A stretch of DNA of 64,000 nt from Gammaproteobacteria bacterium (lineage in GTDB: Bacteria > Pseudomonadota > Gammaproteobacteria > Pseudomonadales > Pseudohongiellaceae). Below the pieces are notes generated by a model, which was not told the origin of the DNA, searched no databases, and was given only the letters and a program-made list of their open reading frames with translations. The stretch covers positions 1 through 64,000 of the forward strand of contig JAJFKE010000035.1 of the NCBI GenBank assembly GCA_021773355.1, written 5' to 3'. A program made the position numbers and the translations under genes. Position 1 is the stretch's first letter. Each line of letters starts with the position of its first letter. This document shows positions 36,517-45,171 of this stretch, in pieces.

Positions 36517-37131
36517 GTGTCAACTCGAGCAAATAGCAGTCGTGAAAGAATCCTGGCCACCGCCGAAGCCATAATTTTGGAAAATGGTTTTGCCGGCACA
36601 ACTATCGATGAAATTATTGTGCATGCCTGCATAACCAAGAGCGGTTTTTTCTACCATTTCAGTGGCAAGACAGAGCTGGCCCGTGCGCTTATTGAACGTT
36701 ATATCCAGACCGACACCGACGTATTTATGGAGATAAGCGAACGCGCGGATAGTCTTAGCGAAGATCCATTGCAGCGCACATTAATCTTTCTGAATCTTTT
36801 TGCTGAAATGGTGGCCGGTATGAATGAGCTGCATCCGGGTTGCCTGGCTGCTGCGTTTACCTACGAGACACAGCAATTCGATGACCAGATAAGAAAGCGA
36901 ATCGAAGATGGTATGCTGCATTGGCGCGCAATAATCGTAGAGCGCTTAAATCAGATATTGGAGAAATACACACCGAAGGTGGAAGTTTCAATTAATTCGC
37001 TGGCAGATATGTTTACCTCCTCCGTAGAAGGGGGAATCCTGTTAGCAAGAATTTACGGTAATAACGAAGCCTTGACCGACCAGGTGCAGGCCTATCGCAC
37101 TCATCTACGTCTACTGTTTGACGACATTTAG
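36517..37131 (+). CDS. TetR/AcrR family transcriptional repressor
   Basis: This 204-residue regulator starts at GTG 36517 with GGGGAG about 6 nt upstream. The N-terminal HTH is typical: RERILATAEAIILENGFAGTTIDEI, with ITKSGFFYHFSGKTELARALIERYI as the recognition helix region (both pieces quoted in part). The C-terminal ligand domain is helical, with ASLTSSVEG-like features (DMFTSSVEGGILLARIYGN). It is likely autoregulated through the dyad at 36421-36445 and may control the divergent hydroxylase gene or the downstream oxidoreductase genes. The ligand is unknown. Confidence 0.9.
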   Translation: MSTRANSSRERILATAEAIILENGFAGTTIDEIIVHACITKSGFFYHFSGKTELARALIERYIQTDTDVFMEISERADSLSEDPLQRTLIFLNLFAEMVAGMNELHPGCLAAAFTYETQQFDDQIRKRIEDGMLHWRAIIVERLNQILEKYTPKVEVSINSLADMFTSSVEGGILLARIYGNNEALTDQVQAYRTHLRLLFDDI

Positions 37132-37198
37132 AATAAAAAAAAGCGGCGCTGCCTGCAAATCTGTCAGGGCACAGAACAACAGGCACTACCGCATGCAA

Positions 37199-37216
37199 GG
37201 GTACTTACTTTAGTAC
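37199..37216. promoter_or_regulatory. Small inverted repeat downstream of the TetR gene
   Basis: GGTACT (37199-37204) and AGTACC (37211-37216) flank TACTTT. The half-site GTACC also occurs in the TetR operator at 36421-36445, so a secondary TetR site is possible but weak. Confidence 0.3.
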
Positions 37217-37342
37217 CATATGGAGATATTGATTATGTCTGGCCGGAACCGTCCTAACCGCACTAATTGAGCCGCTAGTCAAAGTCCATCCTGCAACTAA
37301 TGATTCCATCCTAACGCTGATATCGCTATTGGTAAAACAGCT

Positions 37343-37367
37343 AATATCGATCCATTTGATCGATATT
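37343..37367. promoter_or_regulatory. Perfect 10-bp inverted repeat upstream of the cytochrome gene
   Basis: AATATCGATC (37343-37352) and GATCGATATT (37358-37367) form a perfect dyad with 5-nt spacer, 108 bp upstream of the start at 37476. It has the shape of an operator. The regulator is not identified. The rest of the 345-bp gap (37132-37475) shows no gene. Confidence 0.55.
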
Positions 37368-37475
37368 TCCGATTATAAATAATTCCACCCAAATTCCGCA
37401 AAACCCCGCAATCAATAGACATTTTCACTGTTTCGGATTAGGCTCAGGGTAATAAATTAATAAGACGAGTACGCC

Positions 37476-38867
37476 ATGAAAACCTTACCCAATTCCGCTA
37501 CTTCGAATATTCTTCCACGGCTACCAGCATTGCTAGCTGGCCTGGTCTCAGCCCTCAGCTTTAGCGCCGTACAGGCGCAGGACTCGGCACCTACTTTCTA
37601 TGCAGATGCCCTGCCTCTGTTTCAAAAGAACTGTGTCGCCTGTCACCAACCGGATGGACCCAAAGTAGGCGGTATCACGGCCCCGATGTCCTTAATGGAC
37701 TACGAGCAGGCAAAAATTTGGGCGCCACTGATCAAGAATGCATTGATAACCGGCTACATGCCGCCCTGGGGAGCTCATGAACGGCACCGTGGCGAATTCA
37801 AGGACGAGCGCTACATTGATGACGATGAAAAAAATACACTGATCGCCTGGGTAGATGCCGGAACCCTTGAGGGCGATCCGGCAGACGCCGCTGACAGCAC
37901 AGGCTTGGTAGCGGAAAGCGGTGGCACCATATTGCCCGAATCAGGTTGGTGGATAGGCGATCCTGATTTGGTCGTACAATTTGATCGACCTGTATATGTA
38001 GCCGACGATGTTCTCGATTGGCAACCTACGGTTCAGATGCCGGTAGCTGAAGGCGACCTCACCGAGCCCAAATGGGTGTCCAAAGCCGAACTGGATCCCG
38101 GTGGCCCCTGGGTGCATCACATTGTTTCCAGTCACATGGGCGTGGGCGTACCCGGCCGCGGACCATTTACCTATCCCGAGGGCTGGGGCGTGTTAATGCC
38201 CGAAGATCCCTTTATTACCGTGAATATGCATTACCACAAAGACCCAGGTGAAGGCACAGCGGTTTCCGATATGACCCGCGCTGGATTTGTTTTCTATGAA
38301 GACGGTACGGTGATCGATCATGTAGTAGAAACCAATTTACTGCCGCACAGTGGTTGGACTATTCCACCCGGTGATCCAAATTTCAAGGTTAGCAATACCC
38401 ATGAAATCGAAGAAGACATTTATCTATTGTCCATGGGTCCTCATATGCATTACCGCGGCAAGGCAATGCGCTATGAAGTAGAGTATCCCGACGGCGAGAG
38501 AGAAACTCTACTGTGGGTACCCGACTACGATTTTAACTGGCAGTTCCTGTACGAATACGAGGAGCCCAAGTTTCTTCCGGCAGGATCGGTACTGCATATG
38601 AACTGGTGGTTTGATAATTCTGACAAGAATCGTTGGAACCCGGACCACAATGCCGCCGTTGAATACGGACCGGCGACTACAGATGAAATGGCCAATGCAC
38701 GCATCTATTATGCACCTACAACGAGAAGGGGCATTGTAGTTGGCGACGAAATTCCTGATGATGTGCTGGAAACGGCGAAACGCGCAGAGCAGACTCGTCG
38801 TGAGCGCGCCAATCTTCTGGACCAAAGCCAGGATGATCTTAATTGGCTTAGCGAAGACAGCCGCTAA
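37476..38867 (+). CDS. Exported cytochrome c / copper type II monooxygenase-like protein
   Basis: This 463-residue secreted protein has a signal peptide ending AVQAQD (about residue 35). Residues 40-135 form a cytochrome c domain: CVACH (Cys53, Cys56, His57) binds haem and YMPPWGAH probably supplies the axial Met95. Residues about 165-430 resemble the two jelly-roll domains of copper type II ascorbate-dependent monooxygenases (PHM, dopamine beta-hydroxylase): VHHIVSSHMG (His214-215), NMHYHKDPG (His252, 254), MGPHMHYRGKA (His323, 325) and LHMNWWFDNS. A haem domain fused to PHM-like domains suggests electron delivery to copper. The substrate is unknown. The next gene follows by 48 bp. Confidence 0.83.
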   Translation: MKTLPNSATSNILPRLPALLAGLVSALSFSAVQAQDSAPTFYADALPLFQKNCVACHQPDGPKVGGITAPMSLMDYEQAKIWAPLIKNALITGYMPPWGAHERHRGEFKDERYIDDDEKNTLIAWVDAGTLEGDPADAADSTGLVAESGGTILPESGWWIGDPDLVVQFDRPVYVADDVLDWQPTVQMPVAEGDLTEPKWVSKAELDPGGPWVHHIVSSHMGVGVPGRGPFTYPEGWGVLMPEDPFITVNMHYHKDPGEGTAVSDMTRAGFVFYEDGTVIDHVVETNLLPHSGWTIPPGDPNFKVSNTHEIEEDIYLLSMGPHMHYRGKAMRYEVEYPDGERETLLWVPDYDFNWQFLYEYEEPKFLPAGSVLHMNWWFDNSDKNRWNPDHNAAVEYGPATTDEMANARIYYAPTTRRGIVVGDEIPDDVLETAKRAEQTRRERANLLDQSQDDLNWLSEDSR

Positions 38868-38915
38868 ATTATTAAAAGTTGCTTAAGCTAGCATCAACGG
38901 TACGAGGATAAGAAT

Positions 38916-39923
38916 ATGTTGCAACTGCCAATCAACAAGCAGCTGGTTTTATTCTTATCCTCTGTTAGCCTGCTTAGCTTTGCCCTGACCCAGGTTGCAT
39001 TTGCTCAAGCTTCACAAGATTGGATAAATGCCCGCACTGCTGATGGCCAACCCGATCTGCAGGGTGTCTGGACCAACGACACCATAACCCCCATAGAACG
39101 TCCTGAATCATTACAGGGAAAGCAATTTCTCAGTGATGATGAAATTGCCGCCATGGAGACAGGAATCGCACAACGGCGCGCCCTGGCAGAGGCCAATATT
39201 CAGGTTGAATCTGGCGGTAATATCGGTGGCTACAACCAATTCTGGCTGGACTCCGGCGATACTGTGCTGTCCACCGGTCAAACCTCAATGATTGTGGATC
39301 CTCCTAACGGCCGCGCTCCGATACGGCCAGCGGCAGAAGCGGCCAGAGATTATGGCTTCGCTCATGTAGAGGATCATTGGGTAAATCACACCGTCTGGGA
39401 TCGCTGCATCACACGAGGCATTCCAGGATCAATGTTGCCCGCAGGTTACAACAACGCCTACCGCATTATTCAAACACCCGACACAGTAACCATCATTTTT
39501 GAAATGATTCACGATGTACGTATCATTCCTCTGCGTAAATCTGAGCATCTGGATTCCCGAATCAAACTGTGGATGGGTGATTCAGTAGCCCATTGGGAAG
39601 GAGAAACCCTGGTAATCGAAACCATCAATTTTAACGATCGCGGCATGATAGCGAACAGCGCGGCCGGTGGGCGTTTAAAAGGGATACCTGTCACCGAAGA
39701 CTTACACGTGGTGGAGCGATTCACTCGCGTAAGCGAGGACACCATAATTTGGGAAGCACGAATCACCGACCCTGAAATCTATACACAGCCCTTCACTATC
39801 TCTATGCCTCTCACCCGAGATGATGAATACGTGATGTATGAATACGCCTGCCATGAAGGTAATCACGCCATATCCAATATTCTTAACGCTGGACGGGTTG
39901 CTGAGCAACAGGCAAATCGATAA
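38916..39923 (+). CDS. Exported protein of unknown function linked to the cytochrome/copper protein
   Basis: This 335-residue protein has a signal peptide ending AFAQAS (about residue 30). Its body has conserved-looking blocks: TADGQPDLQGVWTNDTITP near the N-terminus, WDRCITRGIPGSMLPAGYNN in the middle, MIHDVRIIPLR, WMGDSVAHWEGETLVIET and ARITDPEIYTQPFTISMPL near the end. I recognise this layout from secreted hypothetical proteins of soil and marine bacteria but know no function. It lies 48 bp after the haem/copper protein with RBS-like GAGGATAAG upstream, so a shared operon is likely. Confidence 0.75.
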   Translation: MLQLPINKQLVLFLSSVSLLSFALTQVAFAQASQDWINARTADGQPDLQGVWTNDTITPIERPESLQGKQFLSDDEIAAMETGIAQRRALAEANIQVESGGNIGGYNQFWLDSGDTVLSTGQTSMIVDPPNGRAPIRPAAEAARDYGFAHVEDHWVNHTVWDRCITRGIPGSMLPAGYNNAYRIIQTPDTVTIIFEMIHDVRIIPLRKSEHLDSRIKLWMGDSVAHWEGETLVIETINFNDRGMIANSAAGGRLKGIPVTEDLHVVERFTRVSEDTIIWEARITDPEIYTQPFTISMPLTRDDEYVMYEYACHEGNHAISNILNAGRVAEQQANR

Positions 39924-40075
39924 TGACATCTACCATTCGTCAAATTCTGAATATCGGCTTCAGTTAATCTGCGAAGGCGATTTTAAGCACACACTAAGTA
40001 TTCATCGGCCCCACTTCTCCGGGGTGCTAGTCTTTTCCTCTCTCAAGCCCCGAAATCACTACATTTGAGTTTTTA

Positions 40076-40105
40076 TTGACATGTGACCTATTGGTCACAT
40101 ATAGT
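40076..40105 (+). promoter_or_regulatory. ArsR promoter with embedded perfect operator dyad
   Basis: A sigma70-type -35 TTGACA (40076-40081) and -10 TATAGT (40100-40105) are spaced 18 bp. The spacer is filled by a perfect 8-bp inverted repeat, ATGTGACC (40081-40088) and GGTCACAT (40093-40100). A bound repressor would block RNA polymerase. Transcription would start near 40111-40113, directly at the ATG at 40114, predicting a leaderless mRNA. Confidence 0.8.
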
Positions 40106-40113
40106 TCTTCACC

Positions 40114-40911
40114 ATGGACAAAATCTTTAAGGCCCTTAGCGACAGTAGCCGCAGACAACTTCTCGATTTGCTGAAAGAGAAAGATGGGCAGAGCCTAAGC
40201 CAGCTGGAATCAAAATTCCCGGATATGACCCGCTTCGGCATCATGAAACACCTGAAAATACTTGAGGAAGCCCATTTGATCAGCAGTCAAAAGACAGGGC
40301 GTTTCAAATATCACTACCTCAATACAGTGCCTATTCAGGAACTCGCCGATCGCTGGATTTCAAGATTTGCAGCACCCTGGTCTACTGGAATCGTCGACTT
40401 GAAGAGTGCACTTGAAGCAACGCAGGAGAAGAAACAACTCGCAAAGCACAAAGAGGAAAAACCGATGCAAAACAAACCATCACAGATATACAAAACCATT
40501 ATTCAAACTTCACAAAACAAGTTATGGGAAGCGCTTATCAACCCGGATATTACGCAACACTATTTTTTCGGCCTACGTGTGAACACAGATTGGCAAACCG
40601 GTTCGGATATTTCCTATAGCAATGAAAGTGAAGAAGCCATTATCCAGGGGAAGATTTTACTCTGCGAGCCTAAGCAGAAGATTTCCTACACCTTCAAGGG
40701 ACACAAAAATGATACAGGGAACATGGACGCAGACTCACGGGTCACCTTCGAGATCGAAGAGCTGAGCAGCAATGCCTGCCAGCTAACAGTGGTTCACGAT
40801 GAATTCCCAAGTGAAAATACTACCTATCAAAATGTTGGCAACGGTTGGCCTACAATTTTGTCAGGCTTAAAAACCTATTTGGAAACCGGAAAGCCTCTAA
40901 TAACTAAATAA
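40114..40911 (+). CDS. ArsR-family HTH fused to SRPBCC/AHSA1 domain
   Basis: This is a 265-residue fusion. Residues 1-95 are an ArsR-type winged helix (IFKALSDSSRRQLLDLLKEKDG, then MTRFGIMKHLKILEEAHLI as recognition region). A charged linker (QEKKQLAKHKEEKP) leads to a C-terminal AHSA1/SRPBCC domain of about 140 residues (IYKTIIQTSQNKLWEALINPDI, TYFFGLRV-like pocket, CQLTVVHDEFPSENTTYQNVGNGW). No ArsR metal-binding cysteine motif is present. SRPBCC folds bind hydrophobic ligands, so this may be a single-protein ligand sensor that represses its own leaderless promoter. The DUF899 gene overlaps or follows at once. Confidence 0.9.
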   Translation: MDKIFKALSDSSRRQLLDLLKEKDGQSLSQLESKFPDMTRFGIMKHLKILEEAHLISSQKTGRFKYHYLNTVPIQELADRWISRFAAPWSTGIVDLKSALEATQEKKQLAKHKEEKPMQNKPSQIYKTIIQTSQNKLWEALINPDITQHYFFGLRVNTDWQTGSDISYSNESEEAIIQGKILLCEPKQKISYTFKGHKNDTGNMDADSRVTFEIEELSSNACQLTVVHDEFPSENTTYQNVGNGWPTILSGLKTYLETGKPLITK

Positions 40912-40934
40912 TGATGGAAGTCAGGAGAAACAAC

Positions 40935-41636
40935 ATGAACGAACAACTTATTGTGTCCAAAGAAGAATGGCTTGTGGCGCGACTTGAGCTCATGAAGCTG
41001 GAAAAAGAGTTCACTCAAATGCGCGACCAACTTAGCCGGCAACGCAGGGAACTACCATGGGTTGAGGTTTCCAGCAACTATGTATTCCAAACCCCAGAAG
41101 GTGAAGCGGCATTATCAGAACTATTTAACGGGAAATCACAACTCGCTATCTATCATTTTATGTTCGGTCCGGATTGGGAAGAAGGCTGTCCGAGCTGCTC
41201 ATTTTGGGCTGACAGCTACAATGGTAATAGCGAGCATTTGCAGCAGCGTGATATCAGCCTGCTGGCGATCTCGCGCGCCCCTATAGAAAAACTAAGCGCC
41301 TATAAGAAACGTATGGGCTGGGATTTTAATTGGTACTCTTCGTTACAGAATGATTTTAATTTTGACTATGCCGTGTCATTCACTCAACAACAAATCGACA
41401 GTGATGACCTCAATTACAATTTCAACAGCACGAAATTCTCTGGTGAAGAAGCACCTGGCTTCAGTGTGTTTTATAAAAACGAGCAGGGAAAGATTTATCA
41501 CTGCTATTCAACTTATGCGCGCGGTCTGGACATGCTCAACGCCTGCTATCAGATTATGGACTTAACCCCAAAAGGCAGAAATGAAGACGAGCTACCCTAC
41601 TCCATGGCATGGTTAAAACGGCATGATCAATATTAG
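40935..41636 (+). CDS. DUF899 thioredoxin-like family protein
   Basis: The start is ATG 40935 with AGGAG (40923-40927) 7 nt upstream; an ATG at 40911 that overlaps the previous stop is possible. This cytoplasmic protein of about 233 residues matches DUF899: VSKEEWLVARLELMKLEKEFT, RQRRELPWVEV, FGPDWEEGCPSCSFWADS (the CPSC pair resembles a thioredoxin active site), SRAPIEKLSAYKKRMGW and PGFSVFYKNEQGKIYHCYSTYARG. It is likely controlled with the ArsR-SRPBCC gene. Redox or ligand detoxification is a guess based on the fold. Confidence 0.88.
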   Translation: MNEQLIVSKEEWLVARLELMKLEKEFTQMRDQLSRQRRELPWVEVSSNYVFQTPEGEAALSELFNGKSQLAIYHFMFGPDWEEGCPSCSFWADSYNGNSEHLQQRDISLLAISRAPIEKLSAYKKRMGWDFNWYSSLQNDFNFDYAVSFTQQQIDSDDLNYNFNSTKFSGEEAPGFSVFYKNEQGKIYHCYSTYARGLDMLNACYQIMDLTPKGRNEDELPYSMAWLKRHDQY

Positions 41637-41678
41637 GGAGTCCACAGAGCCACAATGCACGTCTGTTGCAGAATGGCT

Positions 41679-43700
41679 TTAGCTTACGGTGATTGGTGTC
41701 CAGGTCTTGTGGCGCGCCTGTACATCTTCCACTGTGTGTTTACAAACCCCAGACTTGGCGATCAATTTGATTTCGCAAACATCGCAGCGTACACACTCCT
41801 TGAAGTCGATCTCTGGCCCACGAATAGCTCCGGTTGGACAGGCCTGCTCGCAAACCTTACAAACTTCGCACTGCTGAACCCGTTTTATCCGCCAGGGAGA
41901 AATTAAGGAAGTAACTCCCAGCGCTGCGCCCAAGGGACAGGCATAACGGCAATAAAACCGACTCACAACCGACGAAGCAAGTAAGAAAGCGATCAATATT
42001 ACCCATAACAGAATCGACTGACTGAAATAGAAGATAGTGCCGAAGGGTTCAAAGTACTGAAAAATACTCAATTCACTATAGGTTAGAGCAGTGATAACCA
42101 GCAGCACCAGAACTCCGTACTTTATGTAGATGGCCTTGTCATGAATCGCCTGTGGCAGTTCACGCTGCCATTTCTTTGGCACGAAGCGAGTTAGAAAATC
42201 TTGCAAGGCACCGAATGGGCATAAGGAGGAACAAAATACCCTGCCCCAAAACAATGTAGTAACGAGGGTAAATACCACAATCAATAATAAGGGCAAGTCA
42301 CTCAAAAACATCGAAGGCCCAAGTTTTAAGCCATTGGTGATGTGGGACACGGAAAGAAAAGTGCCATTATAAAATCCGAGATAACCCAGAGTGTAAGCCA
42401 AAGTCAGCCAACGAATGTTCGAGCTCTTGCGCAGGAACGCGGTCATCACCAAGGCGAATAAAACTAATAGCGCAGCCACTTCAGGCCAGGGCGCACTATT
42501 AATCAAGCTCTCGAATACCCCCTCCTCCTCAAACTCTTCAAATTCTGGGAAATCGTTGCTCCTTGGCGTCAAAAATTCTGCAGGAACTGCTGTTCCAGTT
42601 GCCAGGGCATAAGCCACCGGAGGTACTTGATAGTCGACCTGTGCAATATCTTCAAAGGAAGCGATTTCGGCACCGGTGTCATATAACACTTTGAATGGTT
42701 GGCTAAGATCGATACTGTCAGACAATACCATGGCTCCGGCAAATCGAACCTGACCCGCTATCTTGCCTTCGTCTGCACTTCCGACATAGACAAAGCGTCG
42801 TCTTTCGATGGGGTAAACTTCTTCACCCTGCATCACTGCTAATCGTTCTTGTCGAAAAGGTGAAGAAGCATTTCCATCGATACCAACCAAAACCATATTG
42901 CCATTACTTACTCTAGTGCTGGCCTCTCGATCTGCTCGCGAATAATCTGTAGCACCGACCAATAATTCACCCAAACCTTCATTGCCTATGAACGCTATGG
43001 AAAGATTCAGTTCGGTTAAATCCCCTAACAAAATCGGAAACTGCCTTACCAAGCCAGTCTCAATCATGTCTTCCCAGGTCTGCGCCTCTAGTATCTGTAA
43101 CGCACTGGCCCCGGTGTTTGCGTTGGCTACAAATTCAGAATCCGTGAGATAGGCCCTGGCCACCTGACGTGCCGCATTGCGAATGCCACGGGAGGTTGCC
43201 CAGCTGGTGATAGTAGCGCGCGAAACTCCGTCCAGATCGCGACCGACACGAAAGCCATCGGACACGGACATGCCCTTAAATTGAAATGGAAAACGCTCCG
43301 TGTTGATAAAATCTCCACGAATACTTTTGTAAGACTCCCGATAAAACAAGACCTTTATGCCAGAAAGAGTGCCCTTTAAATCCATACCAACCAACACTTC
43401 TATCGGTGCGCTGTAGCCAATCTCTTCCGGTGGATAATCCGGCGTCTCAAACAAGTAACCTATTAGCTCCGGATCCGAACCAGCCTCTGCCTTGGCAAAG
43501 GCTTTGTAGACAGGAGGGTTACCGGATTTTTCTGAAAAACTGGCAGCCGCGGGCATAACTTCGGCTAACAGCTGAAGCTGATCCTCGCTCAAACCGGCCT
43601 GCGCAAAGGTTACCAGCGGAACCCAGCAGGTAGCGATTAAGATTAAAGATGGCCGGAATAGTTTGGAAAGTAAAAATTTAACGGAGCTACAGAACTGCAT
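41679..43700 (-). CDS. NosR/NirI-like membrane iron-sulfur flavoprotein (no nos genes nearby)
   Basis: This 673-residue protein has a signal sequence, then a periplasmic FMN-binding domain with the covalent flavin site DGVSRATITS (Thr163). About six membrane helices follow. GRVFCSSLCPFGALQ and YCRYACPLGAALG are cytoplasmic CX3CP motifs of the NosR/NapH type. The C-terminus holds ferredoxin clusters (CEVCKVCEQACPTGAI, CVRCDVCEIK). NosR passes electrons to nitrous oxide reductase, but nosZ, nosD and nosF are not in this window. It may serve another periplasmic oxidoreductase, or be a NosR-like flavinyl electron relay. Length and domains match the family. Confidence 0.88.
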   Translation of the reverse strand: MQFCSSVKFLLSKLFRPSLILIATCWVPLVTFAQAGLSEDQLQLLAEVMPAAASFSEKSGNPPVYKAFAKAEAGSDPELIGYLFETPDYPPEEIGYSAPIEVLVGMDLKGTLSGIKVLFYRESYKSIRGDFINTERFPFQFKGMSVSDGFRVGRDLDGVSRATITSWATSRGIRNAARQVARAYLTDSEFVANANTGASALQILEAQTWEDMIETGLVRQFPILLGDLTELNLSIAFIGNEGLGELLVGATDYSRADREASTRVSNGNMVLVGIDGNASSPFRQERLAVMQGEEVYPIERRRFVYVGSADEGKIAGQVRFAGAMVLSDSIDLSQPFKVLYDTGAEIASFEDIAQVDYQVPPVAYALATGTAVPAEFLTPRSNDFPEFEEFEEEGVFESLINSAPWPEVAALLVLFALVMTAFLRKSSNIRWLTLAYTLGYLGFYNGTFLSVSHITNGLKLGPSMFLSDLPLLLIVVFTLVTTLFWGRVFCSSLCPFGALQDFLTRFVPKKWQRELPQAIHDKAIYIKYGVLVLLVITALTYSELSIFQYFEPFGTIFYFSQSILLWVILIAFLLASSVVSRFYCRYACPLGAALGVTSLISPWRIKRVQQCEVCKVCEQACPTGAIRGPEIDFKECVRCDVCEIKLIAKSGVCKHTVEDVQARHKTWTPITVS

Positions 43701-43845
43701 TATTATTATTTTCCTTTTTGGGAGTTCAACCGCGAAATACTGGAACTTGTAGTGCCTTAGGAAACTGTTCGGTATTTAATCAAATAAACAGCAACAGGTA
43801 CATCAATTACTGCAGGCTCAAAAACCTGCACAATCACCCCAAAAA

Positions 43846-44634
43846 TCAGTAAAGCCTTAGTCTAAGCCTCATAAATTGCAGACAGAGCTTGATCATTTCG
43901 ACTGAGCGCCGGGAGTCATCAAAACTATCGAAGGCGTGGATACCTTCTACAAAATTGATAGCGCTAACGGGACTGTTGCGGGAAATTGCCTCGGCCTCAA
44001 ACAGGTCGATAGATTGGTTCAAGCCGGGTAGTTCATCTTTCCCTGCCTTTATTATTAATATCGGCGTGTTTTCCGGGAAATTTTCCATTCCCCTATTCGG
44101 ATTCACAAAGCCAAACGTCGCGGCAGCGTCGGCCACAGCCGAAGTATCGGAACTGTCTAACATATAGCCGTATAACAGAACCGCACATCGCAGTCGGCTA
44201 TCGGCGTGTAATAGGTTTATGGCATTAGGTACATTGCCGGAACAGGACCAGATTCCGATACGCTCTGGGTCTATTTGCAGCACTGCTGCCTCTGACCTCA
44301 AGAAAGCTAATACGCTGAAGGCATCGGCATTCGGCTCAACATTGCTGTAAATTACAGCGGCGATACCGCTGGCAGCTAACAGTCTGGCCCAGTCTACGTT
44401 GGCCTGCAGCTGCATTATCTTCCTGCCGGTTTTCTCTTCAAACCCTGGATCGGGATAGCCAGTTACAAGTACTGCCACAGGAGCCGGCTGTTGAAGCTGT
44501 TCCGGCAGGTACAAATCCAGTATTCCTGGCCCGCTGCCATAGGAAATCCCGCGGCGAACTTCTCCAGCATAGGGTAGTTGATAGACCACTGGGTTTGCCA
44601 ACATTGGATTTTCGCTGCTTTGCGTATCTGGCAT
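43846..44634 (-). CDS. Alpha/beta hydrolase, dienelactone-hydrolase-like
   Basis: This 262-residue protein lacks a signal peptide. VAVLVTGYPDPGFEEKTGRK forms the oxyanion strand. RIGIWSCSGNVPNAINLL carries a nucleophile elbow of the form GxWxCSGN, in which Ser or Cys could act. LIIKAGKDELPGLNQ holds the acid and NFVEGIHAFDSFDD the catalytic His. The elbow differs from the usual GxSxG, so activity is uncertain. It lies 145 bp upstream of the NosR-like gene in the same direction. The gene starts 24 bp after a minus-strand terminator. Confidence 0.78.
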   Translation of the reverse strand: MPDTQSSENPMLANPVVYQLPYAGEVRRGISYGSGPGILDLYLPEQLQQPAPVAVLVTGYPDPGFEEKTGRKIMQLQANVDWARLLAASGIAAVIYSNVEPNADAFSVLAFLRSEAAVLQIDPERIGIWSCSGNVPNAINLLHADSRLRCAVLLYGYMLDSSDTSAVADAAATFGFVNPNRGMENFPENTPILIIKAGKDELPGLNQSIDLFEAEAISRNSPVSAINFVEGIHAFDSFDDSRRSVEMIKLCLQFMRLRLRLY

Positions 44635-44658
44635 GACTTTCCCCTCGATCGCTCAAAT

Positions 44659-44690
44659 AAAAAACCCCCACTCCGGGAGGAGCGAGGGTT
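44659..44690 (-). terminator. Rho-independent terminator on the minus strand without a visible gene
   Basis: On the minus strand AACCCTCGCTCC (44690-44679) pairs over 12 bp (two G-T pairs) with GGAGTGGGGGTT (44674-44663), loop TCCC, followed by six T (44664-44659). It would end a transcript coming from above 44690. No protein gene on that strand lies between it and 45172, so it may end a small RNA or antisense transcript. Confidence 0.65.
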
Positions 44691-45171
44691 CGAATTCTTC
44701 TACATAGCAAGTGATTCAATCCTAAGGGGTAGCTGCTATGCGGGTCAATAGCCAATTTTTTGGCACAGCTGGAACGGTGAATCGAGCATCCGATACGAAG
44801 ACCTGGAACTCATCACGCGGATTTAGCCCCGTCTGTAGCGAATTTCAGCCGAATACCGGCTTTATTTGAAATAACCCACGAATATGCACTGAAATACCAC
44901 GAAACAGCTCAGAATGCCCTGTTTTGGACGATTCCTGGTAAATTGCTGCAATTGTCCTCCAGAGTATAAGTTTAGGAGGTTGTTGGGAGGTCTAAGGTAG
45001 CGAGATTATTGGACTTTTGGACCTCAGGAACATATTCTTCCCCTACGCAGTTACTAGCGCGCGCCTACTTGAAGTCGCTTCGGCAATTTTGAGGGTCAGC
45101 GCATAACCGCTAAGTTCATTTAAAGCCTGCTCGAAAGGCACAATAACTTTACTTCTATAAGGGGAAAGTAA
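44691..45171. other. Long leader/intergenic region before the TonB receptor
   Basis: About 480 bases hold no protein gene. The TonB receptor ribosome binding site (AAGGGGAAAG) is at 45159-45168. A minus-strand transcript that ends at the terminator 44659-44690 would have to arise here. I see no known riboswitch. Confidence 0.4.

Noticed and set aside
44691..44760. GGTTCGAATTC beside the minus-strand terminator, resembling a tRNA T-loop
   Set aside because: The T-stem pairing is poor, and no acceptor, D-arm or anticodon arm fits around it on either strand.
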